Shown piece by piece: positions 1-6,103 of a stretch of DNA of 8,654 bases (position 1 is the stretch's first letter; every line of letters starts with the position of its first letter). Origin of the DNA: Burkholderiales bacterium (GTDB lineage: Bacteria > Pseudomonadota > Gammaproteobacteria > Burkholderiales > Burkholderiaceae_C); NCBI GenBank assembly GCA_005793295.1, contig SXSX01000136.1, forward strand, positions 1 to 8,654. The letters run 5' to 3'. Under the pieces are notes generated by a model that ran no database searches, was not told the origin of the DNA, and was given only the letters and a program-made list of their open reading frames with translations. The position numbers were made by a program, and so were the translations under genes.

Positions 1-176
1 GTGACGACTGGGTTGTAGGGGCGTCCGGTATTAGGAACCAAGGGCGCCATGGTATCGGGGCTTTTTTGGAAAACCGGTTCAGGCAAAGCAGCCATGGCGA
101 CGCGGCTGACGGCGGCAGCGGCAACAGCGCCACCCGCAATACCTGCGAATTTGAAAAATTGACGGCGAGAATTCAT
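1..176 (-). CDS. Multicopper oxidase (CopA-like), Tat-exported, N-terminal fragment
   Basis: Only the first 58 or so residues are inside the window; the gene continues past the left edge. The start is the ATG at 176-174, with a GCAGGA ribosome-binding site at 192-187, ten bases upstream. The N-terminus reads MNSRRQFFKFAG followed by an Ala/Gly/Val-rich stretch ending near AMA, which is a clear twin-arginine signal (SRRQFFK, Arg4-Arg5). The mature start (roughly LPEPVFQKSPDT, then LVPNTGRPYNPVVT) resembles, from memory, the beginning of periplasmic copper oxidases of betaproteobacteria. The copper ligand motifs (HxH, HCHxxxH) lie outside the window and cannot be checked. Such enzymes oxidise Cu(I) in the periplasm and are folded with cofactor before Tat export. 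The gene starts 4 bases after the stop of the TolC-family gene, so the two are almost certainly co-transcribed. The family call is good; the exact subfamily is less certain. Confidence 0.8.
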   Translation of the reverse strand, partial: MNSRRQFFKFAGIAGGAVAAAAVSRVAMAALPEPVFQKSPDTMAPLVPNTGRPYNPVV

Positions 177-180
177 ATTT

Positions 181-1590
181 TTAATGTCCTGCATCACTGG
201 CACCTCCAAATGTTGCACCTGTTGACCCCACTGTGGTGAGCGTGGGTTTGCCCATCTGGGACGCCTTCAATGCGGCATCAGCCAGCCAGAACTGCTGCTC
301 TGCCGAAATAGCTGCCATGACGCTCGAAATTTGGTCCTTGCTATCTGCCAACAGTTCGAAAACACCAATGATCATTGCGTTGTATCGAAGGACGTTTTCT
401 TCGGAAATCGTCTTGCGCAAAGGAACGACTTCATCGCGGTAATGTCGGGCGATGTCGTGTGCAGTTCGGTAAGCGGAATAGCTTTCGCGTAGGTTGGAAC
501 CTGCAGACCGAACTGTTGCCTCTAGGCGATTCGCAAGCGCTAGCGTTTGGGCGTTCATCGCATCGCGTCGCAAACCACCAAAGTCAAAGATAGGCAACTT
601 CATACTGATCTCGTAACCCTGTCGAGGGTTTTCAGTGCGATGGGTGTTGTCAATAACAGTGTCACTCCGAATGCCAAGCTCGATGTCGGTCACACTGGTC
701 AACAGGGTGAGACCCTGCGCTTTGGCAGCAGACTCCAGCGCAGACTGTGCGAGCTTGATATCGAGACGACCAGCGTTGGCAGCCTTACTTACGTCTTCTG
801 GGCTACTTGGCGTTTTGGGAAGGTCGGGCAAACGATCTGGCAATCTGAGCTGCTTGGATTGCGCCTCAGTGAGACCCAAAGCCCGGTTGAGTGCCTCACG
901 GCTTGCCGTGGCGTCGTGCTGCGCTAAAGCCAATTGGGTCGCGGCATCGGCATAAAACGCCTGCTGCCTTGCCCGTTGCAACTTGGTAAAGTTGCCCACG
1001 GCTTGCATTCGCCTTGCCAAGTCAGCACTGACTTCAGCTGCGGCATTGACCTGCTGCGCATACAACAGGTTTTGTTTCGCCGCCACTGCTTTAACCCAAG
1101 CCTGGCGAACTTGTGTGACCTGATCCACCACATCCGCAGTCAGCTGGATTTGTGCGCGTGCCATGCCCCGTTCTGCTATCCCTAATCTTTGAGGCAGCGT
1201 CAACAAATCCAACAGGCCAAACGTCAGTTGCCGACCTAGCTCCACTTCGTCTAGGAGTGTTGAACGTTCAAAAGTGAATGTGGGGTTAAGAATACGTCCT
1301 GTTTGCGCCGCGTTAGCGGCTTCAGTCCAGCTTTGGGCAAGCATGGCTTGTAGCGCTGGACTATTGACCAAAGCCAATTGAACCGCATCGCTTTGGCTTA
1401 AGGGTTGCGCTAGGAACTGCGCGGCCTTCTTTTCCTGTGCACTGCGCTGCTCCTGGCTTTGCGCAAGCTCCAACTTCCCGCCGGTAAAGTCAACCGTATC
1501 TTGATTGGCCTTGGAAAGTGATTGGTCGAAATTGAGGCTCGCACAGCCGGACAGCGCGAGCACAGCCATGATGCCAAAAAGTATTTTCAT
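181..1590 (-). CDS. TolC-family outer-membrane efflux lipoprotein
   Basis: This 469-residue protein is a typical length for an outer-membrane factor. The N-terminus has a lipoprotein signal, with lipobox LSGC and Cys16 as the predicted lipidated residue. Two OEP repeats are visible: one begins near residue 68 (VQLALVNSPALQAML) and the second near 325 (YEISMKLPIFDFGGLRRD). Long Ala/Gln-rich helices follow each, as expected for the periplasmic tunnel. TolC-like trimers give exported substrates a channel through the outer membrane, usually with an adaptor and an inner-membrane pump. Neither partner is in this window, and the gene sits directly before a copper oxidase, so copper export or delivery is the likely role. 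The start ATG has a GGAGA ribosome-binding site at 1601-1597 and overlaps the stop of the preceding gene by 4 bases (ATGA), suggesting translational coupling. The C-terminus is a short Gly/Thr/Ser-rich tail. Confidence 0.9.
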   Translation of the reverse strand: MKILFGIMAVLALSGCASLNFDQSLSKANQDTVDFTGGKLELAQSQEQRSAQEKKAAQFLAQPLSQSDAVQLALVNSPALQAMLAQSWTEAANAAQTGRILNPTFTFERSTLLDEVELGRQLTFGLLDLLTLPQRLGIAERGMARAQIQLTADVVDQVTQVRQAWVKAVAAKQNLLYAQQVNAAAEVSADLARRMQAVGNFTKLQRARQQAFYADAATQLALAQHDATASREALNRALGLTEAQSKQLRLPDRLPDLPKTPSSPEDVSKAANAGRLDIKLAQSALESAAKAQGLTLLTSVTDIELGIRSDTVIDNTHRTENPRQGYEISMKLPIFDFGGLRRDAMNAQTLALANRLEATVRSAGSNLRESYSAYRTAHDIARHYRDEVVPLRKTISEENVLRYNAMIIGVFELLADSKDQISSVMAAISAEQQFWLADAALKASQMGKPTLTTVGSTGATFGGASDAGH

Positions 1591-1904
1591 TTTTTGTCTC
1601 CAACCATTGGCTTCGATTGAGGTACATCAGATTGCGACTGCTGCACCTCTTTGGCGTAACTGCGCCAACCGCCAATCTTTCCCACCGTGTCATTGGCATT
1701 TCGCCAAGAGATGATGGGCTGATCTGAATAAGCCTGGTAAGTTGAAAACGAAGATTGGTATTCAAGAAATACAAGCCCCGCAGAGTTGACTTTGGATGGC
1801 AAGAGATCTGAAGGGATGATGGTTTGCGAAAAAGCGTTTGGCATAGCCAAGGCAAACAAAGTAAACAAGGCCAAGGAGCCATGCAATCGGGAAAAATAAA
1901 ACAT
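1587..1904 (-). CDS. Small secreted protein of unknown function in copper operon
   Basis: This 105-residue protein has a probable Sec signal peptide (hydrophobic core at residues 9-20, cleavage possibly after AFS near 26). The mature part of about 80 residues has no Cys and no His cluster, so it is not an obvious metal scavenger. Its most distinctive segment is at about 59-85 (YSDQPIISWRNANDTVGKIGGWRSYAKE), a pattern I recall from short hypothetical proteins next to TolC/copper oxidase genes in related bacteria, but I can name no defined family. The C-terminus is polar and Gln/Ser/Lys-rich. A strong GTGAGGA ribosome-binding site (1915-1909) precedes the ATG at 1904-1902, and the stop overlaps the TolC-family start by 4 bases. 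Translation is therefore very likely, and the protein probably acts in the periplasm with its two downstream partners. Function is not assigned. Confidence 0.8.
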   Translation of the reverse strand: MFYFSRLHGSLALFTLFALAMPNAFSQTIIPSDLLPSKVNSAGLVFLEYQSSFSTYQAYSDQPIISWRNANDTVGKIGGWRSYAKEVQQSQSDVPQSKPMVGDKK

Positions 1905-1959
1905 AAAGTCCTCACGTTAGTTCGTTAAAAATTACCGAGGCAAGCCCGGATGTAACGAA

Positions 1960-2001
1960 GCGCTAACAGCGCGGGAAACGATCCGCGCCCTAAGCGCGGA
2001 T
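1960..2001. terminator. Two GC-rich inverted repeats at end of His/Cys-rich gene
   Basis: A perfect 8-bp inverted repeat (ATCCGCGC at 1981-1988 and GCGCGGAT at 1994-2001, 5-base loop) covers the last codons and stop of the 145-residue gene. A second, smaller one (GCGCT at 1960-1964, AGCGC at 1968-1972, 3-base loop) lies just downstream of it in the direction of transcription. Neither is followed by a T-run on the minus strand, so full intrinsic termination is doubtful. They could attenuate transcription or protect the 3' end of an upstream mRNA while letting some polymerase continue into the 105-residue gene. Confidence 0.35.
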
Positions 2002-2427
2002 GACCCTGGGCGGACGTTCTAAGCCAATAAGTGGCGGAGATGTAAGAAAAAAAACCGGCTGCGCAAAGTCTTCAGTAGCCCAAACAAAGTTAAAAAGCGA
2101 GACCTCCGAAGAACCTAAAGCTAAGCCGACGCAACACGGCCCACAACTGCTGCACTTAGATTGTGAAAAGTCGCTTACTTTGACTAAATCGCCTTGGTCA
2201 GGGAGAGATTCATTTTTATCTGCATGGTCATGGTCATGAACATGCAGCTGGGCTTGGGCAACAGCTTGGGTTGGCGATTGACCTGCGTGACAAAAACCCA
2301 AGACAGTGCCTGCGAATCCTTGCGCTGGGATCGCAAACACCATGATGCAGAGAACAATATATTTGTAGATGGAAATCTTCACGAATGAATTAAACCACGG
2401 TTGCATTACCCTCATTGGGGACTTCAA
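1990..2427 (-). CDS. Small secreted His/Cys-rich protein, probable metal binding
   Basis: The open frame is up to 145 residues. A hydrophobic segment at about residues 18-39 ending in AQGFAG is a probable Sec signal peptide. The mature part carries Cys46-His47, a histidine run (HVHDHDH, His62/64/66/68) and a cysteine cluster C92xxC95xxC98C99, with a hydrophobic stretch after it and a basic Pro/Arg tail. His-rich loops and CxxC clusters of this sort occur in small periplasmic copper- or zinc-resistance proteins (CopL-, CzcI- or DUF2946-like); I cannot choose among these. It is the promoter-proximal gene of the copper set. The longest start is TTG at 2427-2425 with AGGG four bases upstream; in-frame ATGs at 2415 and 2406 are alternatives and keep the whole signal peptide. 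The start is unresolved. The gap to the next gene is 85 bases. Confidence 0.7.
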   Translation of the reverse strand: MKSPMRVMQPWFNSFVKISIYKYIVLCIMVFAIPAQGFAGTVLGFCHAGQSPTQAVAQAQLHVHDHDHADKNESLPDQGDLVKVSDFSQSKCSSCGPCCVGLALGSSEVSLFNFVWATEDFAQPVFFLTSPPLIGLERPPRVIRA

Positions 2428-2490
2428 ATATCCCTATGTAAAGTTTGGGTAATTGAGACAAGTATGCAGTGTAAAAAGTATGGACATTAA
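2428..2490 (-). promoter_or_regulatory. Likely promoter region of the copper operon
   Basis: These 63 bases separate the SulP stop from the first copper-operon gene and are AT-rich. Read on the minus strand they hold TTGTCT (a 4/6 match to -35) followed 17 bases later by CATAGG, a poor -10. They also hold two copies of TTTACA (plus-strand TGTAAA at 2437-2442 and 2470-2475, 33 bases apart) and two copies of CATACTT (plus-strand AAGTATG at 2460-2466 and 2476-2482, 16 bases apart). Direct repeats of this kind can be response-regulator sites, but no known copper box is recognised. I see no terminator for the sulP transcript here, so read-through is possible. Confidence 0.3.
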
Positions 2491-4215
2491 TTAGCTGAGG
2501 TCTTGAATGGCTTGAAAATGCGTCAAATAAACCTTGCCGCTGAGATCGCGAAGAAAGTGCGTGTGCTGGAGTCTGTCCATCACCGGCCCTTTGACCTCAG
2601 ACAGATGAAGCAAAATTCCTGAATCGCGCAGTCTGCTGTCTATCGCTTCTAAGCTTTCAAGCGCGCTGGCATCAATACTGTTAATCGCGGAACATTGAAG
2701 CACCACATGCGCCAACTGCGGATGGCTCGCGACGCAATCATTCACATGGTCTTCTAACACCCTAGAGTTTGCGAAATAAAGACTCTCATCGACCCGTAAG
2801 CCCAACACCGTAGGTTGAGTTCCGACTTCATGGCGCGTGATGTTGCGAAAGTGTTCTGTCCCAGGGACCAAGCCTACCTCGGCAATATGCGGGCGACTGG
2901 TTCTGTAAAGATAAAGCGCCAAAGAGACGCCCACCCCCGTTACGAGCCCCAGCTCCACTCCCAAGGTCAAGGTCACCAACATGGTTGCCAATACGGCTAC
3001 AAAATCGGCCTTGGAGTAGCGCCACATTTTTTTAAAAATACTGAAATCCACCAAAGAGAGGACCGCGACCACAATGGTGGCGGATAACGTGGCTTGCGGC
3101 AAGTAGTACAAAGCGGGCGTAAGGAAAAGAGACGCCAAGGTGATTCCCACCGCCGTATAAATGCCTGCGGCAGGCGTCTTTGCTCCAGCGTCAAAGTTGA
3201 CCACCGAGCGGGCAAATCCACCTGTCACAGGAAAGCCGCCGGTCAGAGCCGCCGACACATTACTCGCCCCCAAAGCGACTAATTCTTGGTTGGGGGCAAT
3301 GCGCTGGCGTCTTTTGGCCGCTAAAGTTTGCCCCACAGAAACGGACTCCACAAAACCCACCACGCTGATAAGCAAAGCGGGAACAGCCAACGCTTTCCAA
3401 AGCGCAAGGTCCCATATAGGCAAGGTCAGCGGCGGCAAACCTTGGGGAACAGCGCCCACAATTTTCAAGCCCTGGGTCTGCCATTGGAAAAACCAAGTGA
3501 GAAAAGTTGTTAGCACGATCGCTGCAACCGGCCCCGTTTTAGCTAACACATCGGCCGTTCTCGATTGAAATTCCCAACGCACCAAAAGTGGCTTCAAACC
3601 CTTGCGAACCCAAAATAAAAACCCCGTCGCACCCACTCCAACGGCGAGAGTCAACAGATGAACATCGGGAATTTGTTGAACCAAGGACACCACTAAATCA
3701 ATGAAGTTGTGCCCCTGTGCGTTGACGCCCATAAGGGTTTTGATTTGGCTTGCCGCAATCAACAAGCCCGACGCAGAAATAAACCCGGAGATCACAGGGT
3801 GGCTCAAAAAATAGGCTAAAAAACCCAAGCGCAAAAGGCCCATTAAAAGCAAAATGACCCCGGACATAAATGCCAAGCTGATGGCAAAGGCCCAATACGC
3901 AGGTGTCCCAATCGCTGCGTGCTCTCCGATGGCGGCGGCTGTCATAAGCGAAACCACAGCCACTGGCCCCACCGCTAATACCCGACTAGTACCGAAAATC
4001 GCATACAAAACCAGCGGTGCCACGCTCGCATACAAACCGACTTCCGGATGCAAACCGGCTAACAGCGCGTACGCCAAACTCTGCGGAATCAACATGACGG
4101 TCACGATCAGCGCGGCCACCAAATCGCTGATCAAAGTCTCTCGGTCATAGCGCCTACCCCATTCCAACATAGGAATGGAGGGGAGAAGCTTCGTCAAATT
4201 GGGATGCTGAAACAT
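2491..4215 (-). CDS. SulP-family inorganic anion transporter with STAS domain
   Basis: This is a 574-residue protein, a standard length for the family. The N-terminal membrane domain spans about residues 28-435 and contains the SulP signature PQSLAYALLAGLHPEVGLYA (44-63), AVGPVAVVSLM (81-91) and the ALGASNVSAALTGGFPVTGG segment (314-333) with FARSVVN after it. A C-terminal cytoplasmic STAS domain covers about 460-570, with INSIDASALESLEAI at 511-525. SulP proteins move sulfate, bicarbonate or other anions across the inner membrane; substrate cannot be read from the sequence. The position downstream of two YeeE-like genes and opposite a persulfide dioxygenase suggests sulfate or sulfite movement. 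The start is the ATG at 4215, with GGAG about 11 bases upstream. A later ATG at 4170 lacks a ribosome-binding site. The gap from the PmpB-like gene is 63 bases, probably the same transcript. Confidence 0.92.
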   Translation of the reverse strand: MFQHPNLTKLLPSIPMLEWGRRYDRETLISDLVAALIVTVMLIPQSLAYALLAGLHPEVGLYASVAPLVLYAIFGTSRVLAVGPVAVVSLMTAAAIGEHAAIGTPAYWAFAISLAFMSGVILLLMGLLRLGFLAYFLSHPVISGFISASGLLIAASQIKTLMGVNAQGHNFIDLVVSLVQQIPDVHLLTLAVGVGATGFLFWVRKGLKPLLVRWEFQSRTADVLAKTGPVAAIVLTTFLTWFFQWQTQGLKIVGAVPQGLPPLTLPIWDLALWKALAVPALLISVVGFVESVSVGQTLAAKRRQRIAPNQELVALGASNVSAALTGGFPVTGGFARSVVNFDAGAKTPAAGIYTAVGITLASLFLTPALYYLPQATLSATIVVAVLSLVDFSIFKKMWRYSKADFVAVLATMLVTLTLGVELGLVTGVGVSLALYLYRTSRPHIAEVGLVPGTEHFRNITRHEVGTQPTVLGLRVDESLYFANSRVLEDHVNDCVASHPQLAHVVLQCSAINSIDASALESLEAIDSRLRDSGILLHLSEVKGPVMDRLQHTHFLRDLSGKVYLTHFQAIQDLS

Positions 4216-4278
4216 CAGCCCACCATCTCCGACTGTGGCAGGTTCCGAAGCGGCCTATTTCCCATCAAATGTTTTGGC

Positions 4279-4713
4279 TTAGCTATTTCGCGGGTAATTG
4301 GAGCGTCGGTCAATGTATTCAAACAAGGCCATTCCGCCCACCATGAAGCCAACGAAAACAGCGGCTTTGGTGTGCCCTGCAGCCATTGAGACCAGCGCGG
4401 GCCCTGGGCAAAATCCAGCCAAACCCCAACCCGCCCCAAACAACACAGCGCCAATCACCAATGGCCGGTCAACCTTGCTAGCGGTCGGAAAATGCAATGC
4501 ACCACCTAAAAAAGTCACGTCTCTCTTTTTAGCCAACGCAAATGCAAACATTCCCACAACACTCGCCCCGCCCATGACCAAAGCCAAAGAGGGATCCCAA
4601 GGCCCTAAGAGATCTAAAAATCCAAGCACTTTGCTGGGGTCGGTCATTCCTGAAAGAATAAGACCCGAGCCAAACAAAAGGCCCACGAAAAACTCACTGA
4701 GTCTGTGTTTCAT
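4279..4713 (-). CDS. pmpB: YeeE/YedE-type half transporter, PmpB-like (DUF6691)
   Basis: This is a 144-residue membrane protein with about four hydrophobic segments. It starts MKHRLSEFFVGLLFGSGLILSGM and carries the family motif GLAGFCPGPALVS (residues 98-110) with Cys102, the kind of conserved cysteine through which YeeE-type thiosulfate carriers handle sulfur. It is the C-terminal half-equivalent of full-length YeeE and follows the PmpA-like half by 11 bases; the two likely pair in the inner membrane. The start at 4713 is preferred because AAGGAAG (4726-4720) lies six bases upstream and overlaps the stop of the previous gene. The frame stays open back to 4845, but that stretch lies inside the PmpA-like gene and has no family match. 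A short charged tail ends the protein. Substrate (thiosulfate, sulfite or another sulfur anion) and direction are inferred. Confidence 0.88.
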   Translation of the reverse strand: MKHRLSEFFVGLLFGSGLILSGMTDPSKVLGFLDLLGPWDPSLALVMGGASVVGMFAFALAKKRDVTFLGGALHFPTASKVDRPLVIGAVLFGAGWGLAGFCPGPALVSMAAGHTKAAVFVGFMVGGMALFEYIDRRSNYPRNS

Positions 4714-4719
4714 AAAGTT

Positions 4720-4726
4720 CTTCCTT
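4720..4726 (-). promoter_or_regulatory. Ribosome-binding site deciding the PmpB-like start
   Basis: On the minus strand the sequence AAGGAAG overlaps the TAA stop of the PmpA-like gene and sits six bases before the ATG at 4713. It fixes the start of the PmpB-like protein and indicates that the two halves are translated from one mRNA, probably at similar levels. Confidence 0.7.
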
Positions 4727-5162
4727 ACTTTACGTGGCGCATCACGTACACCACTAAAAATCCAAACGCCATGAAAGTCAAAGTCGACACCAAAGAGCGC
4801 AGCGACAAGCGCGACAAGCCACACACCCCATGGCCACTGGTACAACCCGAGCCATAACGCGTTCCAAAACCAACCAGCAAACCCGCAACGGCAATAGCGC
4901 CATAACCTGCTTCAATGCGAGGGGCTTGAAGAAAGTCAACTGGCAAAACCAAAGAAAACAAGGGCGGCGTCGCAGCCAGACCCAACAAAAAACTAAGCCG
5001 CCAACTCACTTCGCCCGTTCGGATTCGCAGTAAACCGCCCAAAATTCCGCTGATTCCTAAGATGCGTCCATTCATCAATATCAACATCGCCGAGGCAAGG
5101 CCTAACATCAAACCACCGACCAAAGACGGCCAAGGCGTAAAGTGAATCCAATCAATCGTCAT
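4725..5162 (-). CDS. pmpA: YeeE/YedE-type half transporter, PmpA-like
   Basis: This is a 145-residue inner-membrane protein with about four hydrophobic segments: near 14-30, 55-75, 86-100 and 124-141. The diagnostic motif is FGTRYGSGCTSGHGVCGLSR (residues 99-118), with Cys107, His111 and Cys114. This is the N-terminal half signature of YeeE/YedE (DUF395) proteins, in which conserved cysteines relay thiosulfate sulfur through the membrane. Split versions called PmpA/PmpB are known next to Blh/ETHE1-like genes in BigR-controlled operons. Here it is the first gene of the minus-strand sulfur unit, diverging from such a gene. The ATG at 5162 is supported by AAGGAG at 5178-5173, ten bases upstream. 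The actual transported species is inferred, not shown. Confidence 0.9.
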   Translation of the reverse strand: MTIDWIHFTPWPSLVGGLMLGLASAMLILMNGRILGISGILGGLLRIRTGEVSWRLSFLLGLAATPPLFSLVLPVDFLQAPRIEAGYGAIAVAGLLVGFGTRYGSGCTSGHGVCGLSRLSLRSLVSTLTFMAFGFLVVYVMRHVK

Positions 5163-5223
5163 TATTTTTTTGCTCCTTGTATTGCAAAACTATCCGTATG
5201 AAAACATGACTATCATTCATTGT
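5163..5223. promoter_or_regulatory. Compact divergent regulatory region of the sulfur cluster
   Basis: The start codons of the PmpA-like and persulfide dioxygenase-like genes are only 43 bases apart (61 if the latter begins at 5224). Because the pmpA ribosome-binding site lies at 5178-5173, its mRNA must begin upstream of that, within or next to the other gene's 5' end, so the two promoters overlap or face each other. Two weak dyads are visible: ATGAA at 5198-5202 with TTCAT at 5216-5220, and ATGA at 5206-5209 with TCAT at 5213-5216. Either could be part of an operator for a sulfide/persulfide sensor, but arms are only 4-5 bp. TATCAT at 5211-5216 is a 5/6 match to a -10 box for the plus strand, without a good -35. 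Confidence 0.35.
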
Positions 5224-6099
5224 ATGACCCCCACACCCTTGAAGCCCTCTGTTTTCGGCATCTTTGACAAAGCCACATGGACCGTCACCTACGTTGTTCA
5301 TCTGGGTCCTAGCAGCGCCTGCGTAGTGATCGACTCCGTCTTGGACTATGACCAAAAGTCAGGCAGAACCAAAACCACGTCTGCAGACAAAGTCGTCGAG
5401 TACATCAACGCCTATAAGCTCAAGTTAGAGTGGATCCTTGAAACCCACGCCCATGCTGACCATCTCAGCGCAGCACCCTACTTAAAGAAAATTCTGGGTG
5501 GAAAAATTGCGATCGGCGACCACATCACCCAAGTTCAAAAAGTGTTCCAAGCTATCTTTCACTTGGAGCCTGAGTTCAAGGCCGATGGATCGCAGTTTGA
5601 CCAACTTCTCGCAAGTGATGAAACCTTTACGGCTGGGGAACTCGTCGGCAAAGCGCTCTTCGTTCCCGGGCACACGCCCGCATGCGTGGCTTACCAGTTC
5701 GGTGATGCCGTCTTCGTAGGCGACACCCTATTCATGCCCGATGTCGGCACTGCCCGCTGCGACTTTCCCGGCGGTGACGCACGAACGCTTTACGCATCAA
5801 CCCGAAAAATTTTGAGTTTGCCCCCTGCGACACGCCTTTTCATGTGCCACGACTATCCTCCAAACGAAAGACCTGTAGCTTTTGAAAGCACTGTCTCAGA
5901 ACAAAAAGCAAACAACATCCACGTTCATGATGGAATTTCCGAGGCGCAATTCGTTGAGATGCGAACCAAACGTGATGCCGTACTAGACATGCCTGCGCTC
6001 ATTCTTCCAGCCGTCCAGATCAATATTCGCGCCGGCGCGATGCCCCCTCAAGAATCCAACGGCACGGCTTACCTCAAGATTCCAATCAACTCCCTTTAA
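5206..6099 (+). CDS. ETHE1/Blh-like persulfide dioxygenase (metallo-beta-lactamase fold)
   Basis: From the ATG at 5206 the protein has 297 residues. The metal motif HAHADH (His81, His83, Asp85, His86) is intact, followed by PGHTPAC (His156), VGDTLF (Asp173) and FMCHDY (His215). TARCDFPGG (182-190) contains the Arg and Asp that ETHE1-type enzymes place near the persulfide substrate. These enzymes use a mononuclear iron to oxidise glutathione persulfide or related sulfane sulfur to sulfite in the cytoplasm. The C-terminal extension after about residue 225 makes it longer than human-type ETHE1 and typical of bacterial Blh-like forms. No rhodanese domain is fused. The start is uncertain: ATG 5206 and ATG 5224 (protein beginning MTPTPLKPSVFG) both lack a Shine-Dalgarno, and a TTG at 5170 would run into the pmpA leader. 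It diverges from pmpA and converges on the TehA-like gene with a 4-base gap. Confidence 0.9.
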   Translation: MTIIHCMTPTPLKPSVFGIFDKATWTVTYVVHLGPSSACVVIDSVLDYDQKSGRTKTTSADKVVEYINAYKLKLEWILETHAHADHLSAAPYLKKILGGKIAIGDHITQVQKVFQAIFHLEPEFKADGSQFDQLLASDETFTAGELVGKALFVPGHTPACVAYQFGDAVFVGDTLFMPDVGTARCDFPGGDARTLYASTRKILSLPPATRLFMCHDYPPNERPVAFESTVSEQKANNIHVHDGISEAQFVEMRTKRDAVLDMPALILPAVQINIRAGAMPPQESNGTAYLKIPINSL

Positions 6100-6103
6100 A
6101 GAC

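Noticed and set aside
547..927. 126-codon plus-strand frame opposite the TolC-family gene
   Set aside because: It is a shadow of a well-supported minus-strand gene; no start signal or recognisable domain.
1490..1915. 141-codon open frame on the minus strand overlapping the small secreted protein
   Set aside because: It is out of frame with the 105-residue protein, which has a signal peptide, a strong ribosome-binding site and a 4-base overlap with the next gene. The longer frame shows no domain and runs into the TolC-family gene.
2000..2388. Plus-strand frames across the His/Cys-rich gene
   Set aside because: The minus-strand frame has a signal peptide and metal-binding motifs; the plus-strand frames show neither domain nor ribosome-binding site.
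3161..3568. 135-codon plus-strand frame opposite sulP
   Set aside because: It is the antisense shadow of the conserved SulP membrane domain, with low-complexity composition and no start signal.
4298..4774. 158-codon plus-strand open frame
   Set aside because: It is antisense to the PmpB-like gene, rich in Pro/Asn/Lys from reversed codons, with no domain-like pattern or ribosome-binding site.
4714..4845. Upstream extension of the PmpB-like protein by 44 residues
   Set aside because: The extension lies inside the PmpA-like gene. The ATG at 4713 has an AAGGAAG site at the right distance and matches family N-termini.
5173..5201. pmpA promoter with TTTTCA and TACAAG spaced 17 bases
   Set aside because: The TACAAG box overlaps the pmpA ribosome-binding site, so the transcript would begin after it and lack the site.
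5170..5205. TTG start for the persulfide dioxygenase at 5170
   Set aside because: It would overlap the pmpA ribosome-binding site, has no Shine-Dalgarno and adds residues without similarity to the family.
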